Below the pieces are notes generated by a model, which saw only the letters and a program-made list of their open reading frames with translations, ran no database searches and was not told the DNA's origin. Shown one piece after another: positions 51,838-61,134 of a DNA stretch of 64,000 bases; position 1 is the stretch's first letter, and each line of letters opens with the position of its first letter. The DNA is taken from the NCBI GenBank assembly GCA_020637805.1, contig JACKJU010000003.1, forward strand, positions 62,001 through 126,000. The letters are read 5' to 3'. Both the position numbers and the translations under genes were made by a program. This stretch comes from Nitratireductor sp. GTDB lineage: Bacteria > Pseudomonadota > Alphaproteobacteria > Rhizobiales > Rhizobiaceae.

Positions 51838-52836
51838 TCAACGGTTTGCGCAAAATCCCTTCAGAACCTCTGCGGTGATCTCGAAGGAACGTACCCTTGC
51901 ATCGTGATCATGTATCCAGCTCGTGACGATCAATTCGTCCGGTTCATGCTTCTTGATGATTGCGCTGAAGCCTTCACGCAACGAGGTTGGCGAACCCCAG
52001 GCAGAAACGGCAAGATCCTCGTTCACGCGTTCCATGACGTGGGGCGAGATACCTGCTTCCACATTCTTGACCGGCTTCGGCATCTTTCCACGCTGGCCGG
52101 TCAGCCGCCGCGCGAAGGACAGGATTTGCGATGAGCGCAGGAAGTCGGCTTCTTCATCGGTATCGGCCGCGCAGGCGCTGGCTGCAACCATGACCCTTGG
52201 CTTGTCCAGCCAAGCGGATGGCTGGAACCGCTCGCGATAGATGTCCAGCGCCTCTCCCAGAACCTGCGGCGCAAAGTGCGAGGCAAATGCGTAGGGAAGC
52301 CCCAGATGCGCGGCAAGCTGCGCGCCGAACAGGCTGGAACCCAGTATCCAGACCGGTACATGGGTACCTTCGCCGGGAATAGCGCGCACCGGCGCGTTCT
52401 CGGAAGTGTCTCCCAGATAGGTCAGCAGCTCGACCACATCCTGCGGGAACGTGTCTGCCTGGTCCATGTATCGCCGCAAGGCCCGGACCGTGTTCGCGTC
52501 ACCGCCCGGAGCGCGCCCAAGGCCAAGGTCGATCCTTCCAGGAAACATCGTCGCCAGCGTTCCGAACTGCTCGGCAACCACCAGAGGGGCATGGTTCGGC
52601 AGCATGATTCCGCCTGATCCCACACGCATGGACTTCGTTGCGGCAGCAACGCGGCAGATCAGAACCACGGTCGCGGTTGATGCGATGCCCGCGAGATTGT
52701 GATGTTCGGCGAGCCAGAAACGATGGTAGCCGAACGCTTCCGCTTTCGCCGCGAGGTCGATGGTGTTGGCGATGGCGTCTGCGGCCTCGAAACCCTCCGG
52801 TATCGGGGAAAGGTCGAGCAGTGAAAAGTGTTCCAA
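51838..52836 (-). CDS. LLM-class flavin-dependent oxidoreductase (MsnO8-like)
   Basis: A 332-residue TIM-barrel flavoprotein of the luciferase-like monooxygenase class: FSLLDLSPIPEG at the N-terminus, YHRFWLAEHHN near residue 42, VGSGGIMLPNH near 72 and DLGLGRAPGGD near 102. The start is TTG 52836 with GGAGA seven bases upstream; the frame runs 75 bases further with no homology. Cytoplasmic; substrate unknown. Confidence 0.88.
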   Translation of the reverse strand: MEHFSLLDLSPIPEGFEAADAIANTIDLAAKAEAFGYHRFWLAEHHNLAGIASTATVVLICRVAAATKSMRVGSGGIMLPNHAPLVVAEQFGTLATMFPGRIDLGLGRAPGGDANTVRALRRYMDQADTFPQDVVELLTYLGDTSENAPVRAIPGEGTHVPVWILGSSLFGAQLAAHLGLPYAFASHFAPQVLGEALDIYRERFQPSAWLDKPRVMVAASACAADTDEEADFLRSSQILSFARRLTGQRGKMPKPVKNVEAGISPHVMERVNEDLAVSAWGSPTSLREGFSAIIKKHEPDELIVTSWIHDHDARVRSFEITAEVLKGFCANR

Positions 52837-52974
52837 TTGCAGTCTCCGTGTTTGCCGGTTGGGCAGGAGCGTAATGTGCGTGTTCAAGGTCAGCGCATTG
52901 ATTGCAGGCACCGTTCGGCTGCGTCAACACCTACGGGTCTTCAACATGCCGGTCGGGAAATCCCGGAACCAGGT

Positions 52975-55900
52975 TCAGGAGTTTCCGCCTGCCTCCGCGA
53001 TTTCGCGGGCAAGGCGGCGCTCTTCCTCGATGGTGGGCTTGGAAAACCTCGCCAGGGCGAGATAGGCAACCGGCGTGAGAAACAGGGTGAATACCGTTGC
53101 CATTCCGAGTCCGCCCACGATCACCCAGCCAAGTGCCGTGCGGGCTTCGGCTCCGGCACCGAATGCCAGAACAAGCGGCAGGGCACCCAGAACCGTCGAT
53201 ATCATCGTCATCATCACGGGCCTGAGCCGTATCAGCGAAGCTTCCTCGATTGCCTCGCGCAGTTCGTATCCCTTGTTGCGCAACTGGTTGGCGAACTCGA
53301 CGATAAGGATCCCGTTCTTCGCCATCACGCCAACCAGCAGAACGAGGCCGATCTGGCTGTAGACGTTGAAGCTTCCCCCCGTCAGCAGCAGGGCAAAGAC
53401 GGCGCATGCGAGCCCCATCGGTACCGTCGCCATGATGATGAGTGCGCTGACAAAACTCTCGAACTGGGCAGAAAGCACAAGGAACACGACTAGAATGGCG
53501 ACGCCGAACACCATCATCATGTTGGATGAGGACTGTTCCAGCGTTGCCGCTTCGGCAAGCGGTATGACGCGCGATCCTGGCGGCAGCAATGGTGCGGCAA
53601 GTTCTTCCACTGCCGCGTATGCTGCACCAAGTGCCGTGCCCTCGGAAAGGCCGGTGGTGATCGATACCGCACGCAGCTGGCTTTCACGGTTGAGGGAAGG
53701 GGAGAGTGCCTTTTCCTCCAGCGTTGCAATGGTGGACATCGGCACCATCCGGCCATCGCCAGCCTTGAGATAGATGTTTTCAAGGTCGGTCGGATCGTTG
53801 ATTGGATTGGTCGTCGAAATCAGCTTCACCGGAAAGGCCCGGTCATTGATGAAGACGTTGCCGATCTCCGTGCCGTCGAGCTGTGCCTGCAGCGCCTGTG
53901 CAAGCCCGTCTATCTCGATACCGAGGTCGGAGGCACGGGCACGGTCAATGGAAACCGAAAGCTGAGGCTGGGTCGTCTGATAGGAAAGGCGCACCTGGTT
54001 GAACCTGCTGTCTGCTTCCAGCTTCTCCACCAGCTTCGCTGCCGCTTCACCCATTTGGCTGTAGGAGTTTCCGACTATCGCGAATTGCAGCCCATTGCCT
54101 GCCCCGCGAATGCCAAGGCTGTTCGGCTGGATGGCGAACGCCCGGACGCCCGGGATCGTCGAAACCATCCCGTTCAACTGGCCGACGATCTCGTTCTGGC
54201 TGCGTTGCCGTTCCTGCCACGGTGCTAGCGTCAGAACCATGAAGCCAGAATTCGAGCTTCCGCCCGTCCCGGCAATGGAAAAGACGTTCTGCACCTCGCC
54301 GCCTTCACGCAACGGTTCGACCAGTTGCTCGATCTGGCGCATCCGTGCCGCGGTGTAGTCGAGGCTCACACCTTGGGGCGCGGAAATCCGCATCAGCGCC
54401 ACTGCGCGGTCTTCGCGCGGTGTCAGTTCCTGCGGGATGATGGAAAGCGTTGCCCATGCACCTGCGCCGAACAGCAGGGAAAAGACGATGACGACGAGCG
54501 GCGCCTGCAGGGCCATGTGGAGAAGCCGGGCATAGACCTTGGTCAGCCCGCCACCGATGCGGGAGAGAATTCCTGGTCTCGCCGCATCCGTCCGGGATGT
54601 GTCCAGCGGCTTGACGAAACGCGAGGCGAGCATCGGGCACAATGTCAGTGCCACCATGCTCGAGAGTGTCACCGCGAACGCAAGAACGAAACCGAATTCC
54701 CGGAACAGTCCTCCCGCCTGGCCCGGCAGGAACGAGAGCGGGATGAAGACCGCGGCAAGCGTGGCGGTGGTCGTGATGACGGCAAAGAAGACCTCGCGCG
54801 TTCCAAGAACCGCGGCCGCGCGAATTCCCATTCCCTGATTCTTCCTGCGGACGATGTTTTCCAGAACCACGATGGCGTCGTCGACGACCATGCCGGTTGC
54901 CAGCACGAGTGCCAGCAGGGTCAGGATGTTGATCGAGAAACCGACCAGATAGATCGCTGCAAGCGTGCCGATCAGTGCGATCGGCATCGTAACGGCGGGA
55001 ATGAGCGTTGCCCGCCAGTCGAACAGGAAGAGATAGATGACGATGGTGACGATCACCACGGCGAGCAGCAGCGATCTGACCACTTCCTCGATGGCACCGC
55101 TGATGAAGGTTGCATCATCGCTGGTGATGCGGATTTCCACACCCTCCGGCAGGATCTCGCGGATTTTCTCCGTCGCCTCCCGCACACCGGCGGAAATGTC
55201 CAGCGTGTTGGACTGGGCCTGGCGGATGATCCCCATTCCGATGCCGGTCTTGCCGTTGGCGCGCAGGGCCGTGTCGCCTGGATCCGGTCCAAGCGTGACG
55301 GTCGCGATGTCACGGATCTGGACCTTTTCGGAGACATACAGGTTCTCGAAATCGTCAGGCGTCTGAACCTCAGCCGTTGCCCGAACCACGATGTCCTGGG
55401 AATTCGAGGTCAGCGAGCCGGCGGGAACATCGAAGGCGACACCGGAAAGCGCGTTGCGGATGTCGGCGACCGTCAGTCCCAGTGCCGCCATGCGGGCGGG
55501 ATCGATGTCGATGCGGAAAATCTTGTCGCGATCGCCGTAGACGTTGACGTCTGCAACACCGGGCACCGATGCAAGGCGGTCGGCGATCTCGTCTTCGACG
55601 AGTATCGTCATGTCCTGAACCGACATCGTATCGGAGGTGACGGCAAGCCGGATGACCGGCTGCGCGTCTGAGTCTGCCTTGACGATGCGCGGGTCTTCCG
55701 CGCCTTCCGGCATGTCGCGCGAAACACGGCTGATCGCATCGCGCAGGTCGGATGCGGCCACGTTCAGGTCGGTGCTGTCGTAGAATTCCACCGTCACGCG
55801 GCTGCGGCCGAACGACGAGCTTGACGAAATCGACTTCACGCCGGAGACGCGGGCAGCCGCGCCCTCTATGATTGCCGTCAGTTCCCTGTCGATTGTTTCT

Positions 55901-56160
55901 GGTGAGGCGCCGGCAAAATCGGTCGAAACGGTGACAACCGGGCTGTCGACATCCGGCAATTCACGAATTTCCGCGCCATAGATCGCCGCAAGACCGGCCA
56001 CTACAATCAGAAGGCCAAGAACGATCGACAGGACAGGCCGCCGCACGAAGGTCGCCACCCCGCCTTCCGGACGGGTCTTTTCGGCCGGAAGATCTTCCGT
56101 CTCGGTGGCGCCGGGCAGTTCCGGTTCGCCGGCTTCGGCTTCGTTCGGAATATCTGTCAT
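52975..56160 (-). CDS. RND efflux permease (HAE1 class)
   Basis: A 1061-residue RND protein with 12 helices and two large periplasmic loops. The TM4 proton relay pair is in TGMVVDDAIVVLENIVRR, and the TM10 Lys in MAKNGILIVEFANQLR. It exports hydrophobic compounds across the envelope with the adaptor encoded just upstream. The start overlaps the adaptor stop by ATGA. No TolC-like outer-membrane gene is near, so a shared TolC is presumed. It has a soluble N-terminal extension of ~35 residues, longer than in AcrB. Confidence 0.92.
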   Translation of the reverse strand: MTDIPNEAEAGEPELPGATETEDLPAEKTRPEGGVATFVRRPVLSIVLGLLIVVAGLAAIYGAEIRELPDVDSPVVTVSTDFAGASPETIDRELTAIIEGAAARVSGVKSISSSSSFGRSRVTVEFYDSTDLNVAASDLRDAISRVSRDMPEGAEDPRIVKADSDAQPVIRLAVTSDTMSVQDMTILVEDEIADRLASVPGVADVNVYGDRDKIFRIDIDPARMAALGLTVADIRNALSGVAFDVPAGSLTSNSQDIVVRATAEVQTPDDFENLYVSEKVQIRDIATVTLGPDPGDTALRANGKTGIGMGIIRQAQSNTLDISAGVREATEKIREILPEGVEIRITSDDATFISGAIEEVVRSLLLAVVIVTIVIYLFLFDWRATLIPAVTMPIALIGTLAAIYLVGFSINILTLLALVLATGMVVDDAIVVLENIVRRKNQGMGIRAAAVLGTREVFFAVITTTATLAAVFIPLSFLPGQAGGLFREFGFVLAFAVTLSSMVALTLCPMLASRFVKPLDTSRTDAARPGILSRIGGGLTKVYARLLHMALQAPLVVIVFSLLFGAGAWATLSIIPQELTPREDRAVALMRISAPQGVSLDYTAARMRQIEQLVEPLREGGEVQNVFSIAGTGGSSNSGFMVLTLAPWQERQRSQNEIVGQLNGMVSTIPGVRAFAIQPNSLGIRGAGNGLQFAIVGNSYSQMGEAAAKLVEKLEADSRFNQVRLSYQTTQPQLSVSIDRARASDLGIEIDGLAQALQAQLDGTEIGNVFINDRAFPVKLISTTNPINDPTDLENIYLKAGDGRMVPMSTIATLEEKALSPSLNRESQLRAVSITTGLSEGTALGAAYAAVEELAAPLLPPGSRVIPLAEAATLEQSSSNMMMVFGVAILVVFLVLSAQFESFVSALIIMATVPMGLACAVFALLLTGGSFNVYSQIGLVLLVGVMAKNGILIVEFANQLRNKGYELREAIEEASLIRLRPVMMTMISTVLGALPLVLAFGAGAEARTALGWVIVGGLGMATVFTLFLTPVAYLALARFSKPTIEEERRLAREIAEAGGNS

Positions 56161-57341
56161 GAGCCTACGGGTGCCTTCTTGCCGCTGTCAGGCTTGGCAC
56201 GCTCTTCGCCAGCCACATCCACGGTCGCACCCTGGCGCACGTTCTGGACACCTTCGGTTACGACCTTGTCGCCTTCCTTCAACTGTGCATCGACGAGCAC
56301 GGATTCAGGATTGCGCTGAACGATGCGGGCATCGGTTCGCTGTGCCTTTCCGTCCTCGCCTACCAGCCAGACATAGGATCCCTTCGAATCCCATTGAATG
56401 GCGAGCGGGTCGACTGCAGGAAATGCGTCGCCATCGAAGGTCATGTTCACCTTGAAGGCCATTCCGGCGCGCAACTTGTCGTCGAGGTTTTCGATCTCGG
56501 CGCGAATTCTGAGCGTGCGGCTGGCAACATCCACCCTGTTGTCGATCGCCACCACCTTGCCCGAATAGGTTTCGGCAGGCCGCGCAACGGACGAGGCCAC
56601 AACAGGAGCGCCCACCCGGATTGCGGTTGCAAAACGCTCCGGCACGAAGAACTCAACGATGATGCTGTCCCTGTTGTCGATGGTCACGATGGCAGTCTGG
56701 TTTGTCACGTATTCACCAAGGCTCACTGCCACGATGCCTACCACGCCGTGGATTGGCGAACGTATTGTCCGCCGGTCAAGATTTAGCTGGGCTTCCTGCA
56801 CCGCGAGTTCGGCCGTTGCGAGTTCCGCCTGCGCCGTCTCTACCGCTGCCGCGGTGGCACTGCGCTTTCTGAAAAGCTCTTCAACCCTGTCTGCCTTCAC
56901 TTTCAGGTCAGCGGCTGTCAGCTTGGCTTTCTCCAGTGCCAGCTTCTCGCTTTCGGAGTCGAGCCGGGCAATCACCGTTCCCTTCTCGACCACGGCGCCC
57001 GGTTCGGCAGCAAGTTCCACAAGCTGACCGGAAACGAGCGGCGTCACCGAAACCGACTGCACGGCCCTGCCGTTACCGATGGCGGTCAGACGGTCGTTGA
57101 CCGTGGCCCTGCCCACCGGCGCGGTAATGACCAGTGTTTTCCTGCCGCCGCGCTGCCGTCCCGTTGCTGCCGGTTTCCCGTCTCCCTGACTGCTGTTCAG
57201 GGCGGCGATGCGCTTGAGCGGCTCGAATGCCAGGTTCCTGTTGGCCAGCGTATCTATGGCGCCGGGGAAGAAATACACCCACCCGCACAGGGCAATCACC
57301 AAGACGATTAATGTGAACAATATCTGCCTGATTAGCGACAA
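56157..57341 (-). CDS. RND efflux periplasmic adaptor (MFP) subunit
   Basis: A 394-residue membrane fusion protein. The N-terminal membrane anchor (LIRQILFTLIVLVIALCGWVYFF) is followed by a lipoyl half-motif (VSVTPLVSGQLVELAAEPGA), a coiled-coil hairpin from about residue 120 to 190, and beta-barrel domains. TTG 57341 is preferred because AGGAAA lies seven bases before it; TTG 57413 would add 24 residues without a good binding site. First gene of the adaptor-pump pair. Confidence 0.85.
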   Translation of the reverse strand: MSLIRQILFTLIVLVIALCGWVYFFPGAIDTLANRNLAFEPLKRIAALNSSQGDGKPAATGRQRGGRKTLVITAPVGRATVNDRLTAIGNGRAVQSVSVTPLVSGQLVELAAEPGAVVEKGTVIARLDSESEKLALEKAKLTAADLKVKADRVEELFRKRSATAAAVETAQAELATAELAVQEAQLNLDRRTIRSPIHGVVGIVAVSLGEYVTNQTAIVTIDNRDSIIVEFFVPERFATAIRVGAPVVASSVARPAETYSGKVVAIDNRVDVASRTLRIRAEIENLDDKLRAGMAFKVNMTFDGDAFPAVDPLAIQWDSKGSYVWLVGEDGKAQRTDARIVQRNPESVLVDAQLKEGDKVVTEGVQNVRQGATVDVAGEERAKPDSGKKAPVGS

Positions 57342-57630
57342 TGGTGGTTTCCTGCCTGCAAATTGCGGGTTGAGTCCGGTAACGTTGGATGCCGGCGGTT
57401 CCGGTTCAAGCAAATCCCGCCGGTCCAGTCAGTTGCTTGCGCGCACTCTTCATACTCACCCGAAGGTGATGTCGTCAGAAACGGAATTGAAGAAGATGCG
57501 CAGCTTAACGACTATATCAAGTCATTTGGGCGCGCTCACGATTTTTTCATCGGAGCACGCTCAAACGCTGACAGCATCCTTTTGGCGAACCATGCGGTGG
57601 CCGCACTGCTCTGGATCAATGCGGTTCTTT

Positions 57631-57657
57631 CCTCGCGCTGCTCACGGCAGCGCAAGG
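57631..57657 (-). terminator. Hairpin downstream of the dmdA-like gene
   Basis: On the minus strand CCTTGCGCTGC and GCAGCGCGAGG can form an 11-base-pair stem (one G-T) with a five-base loop, 29 bases after the stop. There is no T-run, so it is a non-canonical terminator candidate. Confidence 0.45.
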
Positions 57658-57685
57658 GGTAGGGGCAGGAAAGCGGTTTCGGTGC

Positions 57686-58786
57686 TCAGAGCCAGAAGGC
57701 TTCCTGGACGATGGCCCGGCGCGGTCCGTCCTGGGTGTGGACAGCAAGCTCGGTTCCGGCCTCCCAATGGGTCATTCTGACCATGCCGATTGCCACGCCG
57801 GTACCGAAATCCGGGCTTTTTGCAGCAGATGTTACCCTGCCCACCTGCTTTTCTCCGGCAACGAGCGGCCAGTGCCGGTCGCAGGGCGGCAGATCGCCCT
57901 CGATCTCGATTGCCCTTATCTGGCGTGCCGGGCCATCCTTCGCCACGCGCAGAAGCGCATCGCGTCCAACGCAGCCAATTGCAGTCTGCGTCGAGCAGAA
58001 CTTGCCCAGACCGCATTCATGCGGCGTGTTTTCACGCGTCATGTCGTTGCCGTAGCTCAGAAGCCCGCCTTCGATCCGTTCGATCAGGTTGGGGCAGCCC
58101 GCGCGCACGTCGAGGTCCTTGCCGGCCTCCATAAGCGCATTCCACAAGGGCATGCCGTGCTTGCCTCCCTCGACATAGATCTCGAAACCGCCCTGCTTGG
58201 AATAGCCGGAACGAGCAACCAGCATCTGCACGCCGTTGAAATCGAACCGGTCATAGCGGAAGAAACGCAGGTCGCGAACCTTGTCGCCGAATATGCGCGC
58301 TGCCAGATCGTCGGATTTGGGTCCCTGAATTGCAAGAGGAGATACGTCGGGTTCATCGACGATGACATCCAGGTGCCAGGCATGGGCGAGACCCTTGACC
58401 CACAGGAGAAGATCGCTGTCGGCGATCGATACCCAGTAGCGGTCGTCCGCCAGCTTCACGGCAACAGGATCGTTGATCATGCCACCGGTTTCATCCACCG
58501 TGGGCACGTAGTAGCACTGTCCGGGCAGCATCCCGCGCAAGTCGCGCGGGGTAAGCATCTGCATAAGGCGTCCGGCATCGGGGCCGCGCAGTTCGACCTG
58601 GCGTTCGCATGCCACGTCCCAAACCTGCACCGCTTCCTTCAGATGCCGGTAATCCTCTTCCACGGAACGGAAGACGGTCGGCAGCAGCATGTGGTTGTAG
58701 ACCGTGTAGGCCTTGACGCCAGCAGCTTCCACGCCCTCTGAAAAGGGTGTACGGCGAAGGCGGTTTGAAACTGAAATTGCAGGCAT
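57686..58786 (-). CDS. dmdA: DMSP demethylase-like aminomethyltransferase (GcvT family)
   Basis: A 366-residue GcvT-fold protein. Many stretches agree with marine DmdA as I recall it: RLRRTPF, YTVYNHMLLPT, HLKEAVQVWDV, the GQCYYVP segment, NDPVAVKL, WVSIADSDLLLW, GCPNLIERIEGGLLSYGND. DmdA moves a methyl group from dimethylsulfoniopropionate to tetrahydrofolate, giving methylmercaptopropionate. GcvT-like relatives with other donors exist in non-marine rhizobia, so the substrate needs proof. No dmdB/C/D genes are adjacent. GGAGGA precedes ATG 58786. Transcribed as a single gene. Confidence 0.75.
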   Translation of the reverse strand: MPAISVSNRLRRTPFSEGVEAAGVKAYTVYNHMLLPTVFRSVEEDYRHLKEAVQVWDVACERQVELRGPDAGRLMQMLTPRDLRGMLPGQCYYVPTVDETGGMINDPVAVKLADDRYWVSIADSDLLLWVKGLAHAWHLDVIVDEPDVSPLAIQGPKSDDLAARIFGDKVRDLRFFRYDRFDFNGVQMLVARSGYSKQGGFEIYVEGGKHGMPLWNALMEAGKDLDVRAGCPNLIERIEGGLLSYGNDMTRENTPHECGLGKFCSTQTAIGCVGRDALLRVAKDGPARQIRAIEIEGDLPPCDRHWPLVAGEKQVGRVTSAAKSPDFGTGVAIGMVRMTHWEAGTELAVHTQDGPRRAIVQEAFWL

Positions 58787-59234
58787 CTGGGTCCTCCGGA
58801 TTCCGTTGCGGAATTGCTGCCGGTCCTCCGGGCAGATCCTCCGAAATTGAATAAATGAACTTCCCTTCGACCTCCGTCAACGACAATTGGTGGCCGAAGT
58901 TCAAGGCGTCGCTGACGATTTGAAATTTGGGGTTCTTCAGGATTTGTCGAAGTCAGAAAAACCTGAATGCGCCAGCAAATTCAGTCGCTTGCCGAGATTG
59001 TCCCGTTACAGCTGAAGCTGTCGCAGTCTAGTTTTGAATGAAGCGGGGCAAGCGCCATTTCGCGACAAGCCGATGTCGCCTTTGCGCAGGCCGAAACCAT
59101 GCCGTAAACAACAGAAGTCATTGGGCAATTCGCTGGAAGGTCGATGTGATCCGGACACTATCCCTCGAAGGGCGTTCGGGAAGTGGCAGCAATTCTCAAT
59201 GCCGAATGAATGGCGCAATGCCTCGCCGCGCGGT
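58787..59234. other. 448-base intergenic region upstream of dmdA-like gene
   Basis: No credible gene. On the minus strand the leader of the dmdA-like gene has three copies of CGGAGGA (complement at 58792, 58824 and 58837), one of them the ribosome binding site. An inverted repeat ACAGCT-GA-AGCTGT lies at 59008-59021. Short open frames on both strands show no family features. Confidence 0.5.
58800..58814 (-). repeat. Inverted repeat in the leader of the dmdA-like gene
   Basis: ATTCCG-TTG-CGGAAT, six-base arms and a three-base centre, perfect, 14 bases upstream of the start codon and directly before the GGAGGA. It could form an RNA hairpin beside the ribosome binding site. Confidence 0.5.
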
Positions 59235-60146
59235 TCACGCAGGATGCAGGCCCGCAGACGACAGCAGCGACGCGATCTTTTCCGACTGGTTCCTGGTCAG
59301 GGGCCAGGCAGCCGGCGGCCGCGCGTGCCCGCAATCGTTACCGAGCAGTTTTAGCGCTGCCTTCACGCCCGAAACATTGGCGCCACCCATCTCTTCGGCC
59401 CGCACCTCTTCGAAGGCGCGCATTCCCTCGATCAGTTCGCGAGCCTTGCTGTAGTCCTGCTGCTCCAGCGCATGATGGATTTCGACCGAGCGCTGCGGCC
59501 AGACATTGATCAGCCCTGACGTGAACCCGCGTGCGCCCACCGCATAGAGGGCAGGTGCCCAGGTTTCGGCGAGGCCGCCAACCCACATGATGGAGGGATC
59601 ACAGGCGCGCATAGCCTCGGCCAGTTTCTGCGGATTTGGTGTGGCCCATTTAACGCCGATGACCGAGGGTATCGCACACAGTTCTGCGATGGCGTTGGTA
59701 CCCATTGCGTCATTGCGGATATAAAGAACGAGCGGCAGACCGTCGGCGGCATCTGCAATCCGGCTTACATAGTCCTTGAGGCCGCGTGGTGCCACGAACG
59801 GGTCTGGCGCCTGATGCACCATGATTGCATCGCAGCCTGACTCCTTCGATGTTCGGGCCAGCTGGCATGCTTCCCTTACCGACCGTCCGACCCCACCGAT
59901 AAGAGGCGCGCGCCGATCTACCAGTTCGGCAGTCTTTCGAACCATCTCCAGGGCTTCGTCCATGGTCAGGCCGGAGAACTCGCCGGTATTGCCGTTGCTG
60001 ACCAGAACATGGACACCTGCGACAATGGCGCCATCGATGATCGGCGCGAGCAGGTCCGGGCGAATATTGTCGTTCCCGTCGAAGGGGGTCACGAGTATTC
60101 CTGAAATACCCGTCAGGGATGATTGAACGTTCGAGGCTCTCGGCAT
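59235..60146 (-). CDS. Dihydrodipicolinate synthase/N-acetylneuraminate lyase family aldolase
   Basis: A 303-residue TIM-barrel class I aldolase with the Schiff-base Lys K166 (VIGVKWATP), Tyr Y142 (VLYIRN) and the pyruvate-binding loop SNGNTGEF at residues 50-57, where Asn replaces the first Thr of the usual TT pair. Family members include sugar-acid dehydratase/aldolases as well as DapA. Its position behind a GntR gene and opposite a TRAP transporter favours breakdown of an acidic sugar or keto acid over lysine synthesis. Confidence 0.88.
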   Translation of the reverse strand: MPRASNVQSSLTGISGILVTPFDGNDNIRPDLLAPIIDGAIVAGVHVLVSNGNTGEFSGLTMDEALEMVRKTAELVDRRAPLIGGVGRSVREACQLARTSKESGCDAIMVHQAPDPFVAPRGLKDYVSRIADAADGLPLVLYIRNDAMGTNAIAELCAIPSVIGVKWATPNPQKLAEAMRACDPSIMWVGGLAETWAPALYAVGARGFTSGLINVWPQRSVEIHHALEQQDYSKARELIEGMRAFEEVRAEEMGGANVSGVKAALKLLGNDCGHARPPAAWPLTRNQSEKIASLLSSAGLHPA

Positions 60147-60158
60147 CGGACTGGTTGC

Positions 60159-60881
60159 CTATCTGAAAAATTGCGGATGGCGCGCGCGAAGTTCCTCCAC
60201 GCGCTTGATTGTCTGGCTCAGGTGTTCGCGCATCGCGAGTTCGGCCTCCTGCGGGTCTCCTTTCTCGAGTGCGGACAGGATGGCGCGGTGATCGCTCAGG
60301 ATCGTCTCGATCCGGCCCGCATCGGGAAGGTGCAGTTGGCGCAGCCTGGCAAAGTGTCCGGACTTGGACTTGAGAAGCTCATGCAGGTTCTCGTGGCCGA
60401 TCCCCGCCATCAATGTGCGGTGAAAAATTTCGTCAAGTTCCTGAAACGAGGCCTTCTCATCGGGATTGTTCGCGACCGCCTCCTGCATGGCGATGACCGA
60501 ACGAAGCCGGTTGAGCGTCGCCTGGGAACATGAAACAGCAAGTCTGCGAATTACTTCGGTCTCCACCGCCACGCGCAGCAACTGCGCTTCCTGAATTTCA
60601 TGGATCGCAAGTCTTGAAACCAGTGTCCGAGACTGCGGAAAAATATGTACGAGCCCTTCGGCTTCAAGTTGCTGCAACGCCTCACGGACTGGTGTGAGGC
60701 TGACACCGAACTCACGTGCAATTTCATTGCGTGAGAGCACGGTATCGGGGGGCAGTGCAAGGCTGATGATTTTTCCGCGCAGTTCCTCGTAGACCCTCTG
60801 TGCTGCGGAGATGCCACCAGCTTCCCTGCCGGAAGAGCCGGGTTCACCGTTGCGCATCAGCGATGAGACCAGAGTATTCAT
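60159..60881 (-). CDS. GntR-family transcriptional regulator (FCD type)
   Basis: A 240-residue regulator with a winged helix at ~25-90 (RVYEELRGKIISLALPPDTVLS, then FGVSLTPVREALQQLEAEGLV) and an FCD domain at ~100-230 with candidate metal ligands (DEIFHRTLM, DHRAILSAL, REHLSQTIKR). The start ATG 60881 has AGGAG six bases upstream; the open frame extends 180 bases further without homology. It is first gene of a unit with the aldolase and divergent from the TRAP operon. Confidence 0.88.
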   Translation of the reverse strand: MNTLVSSLMRNGEPGSSGREAGGISAAQRVYEELRGKIISLALPPDTVLSRNEIAREFGVSLTPVREALQQLEAEGLVHIFPQSRTLVSRLAIHEIQEAQLLRVAVETEVIRRLAVSCSQATLNRLRSVIAMQEAVANNPDEKASFQELDEIFHRTLMAGIGHENLHELLKSKSGHFARLRQLHLPDAGRIETILSDHRAILSALEKGDPQEAELAMREHLSQTIKRVEELRARHPQFFR

Positions 60882-61036
60882 GCTCGCTCCTGTCTTCCTT
60901 CCCGCCGGATTTGGACCCTCGCCCGGCATATCCGGCGCCTCGGACCACTGGCCCAAGGCAAGCCCGCGTCTGATCGGGGACACGCCCACACATAGCATTT
61001 CCACCATTGAATGTGGATCAGTGCGACGCATCGAAA

Positions 61037-61073
61037 TCAGTTGTTGATTCAACTGAAACACTAATATATTAGT
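61037..61073. promoter_or_regulatory. Two inverted repeats in the gntR/TRAP divergent promoter
   Basis: TCAGTTG-TTGATT-CAACTGA (61037-61056, seven-base arms) is followed directly by ACTAATATATTAGT (61060-61073, 14-base perfect palindrome). Both lie 61-98 bases upstream of the TRAP binding-protein ATG. They are the best operator candidates for the GntR protein at 60159. Confidence 0.65.
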
Positions 61074-61134
61074 TGGTCAAGGCCGAACGCATGGGAGATG
61101 CAATCGGTCTTTGGTCAACTCAAGGGAGGAGTTC

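Noticed and set aside
54325..55671. Long plus-strand open frame (448 codons) across the RND pump gene
   Set aside because: Antisense shadow of the pump gene; composition is Arg/Asp/His-rich and matches no family.
59006..59218. A 70-codon minus-strand open frame in the 448-base gap
   Set aside because: No start signal or family features; base composition looks intergenic.
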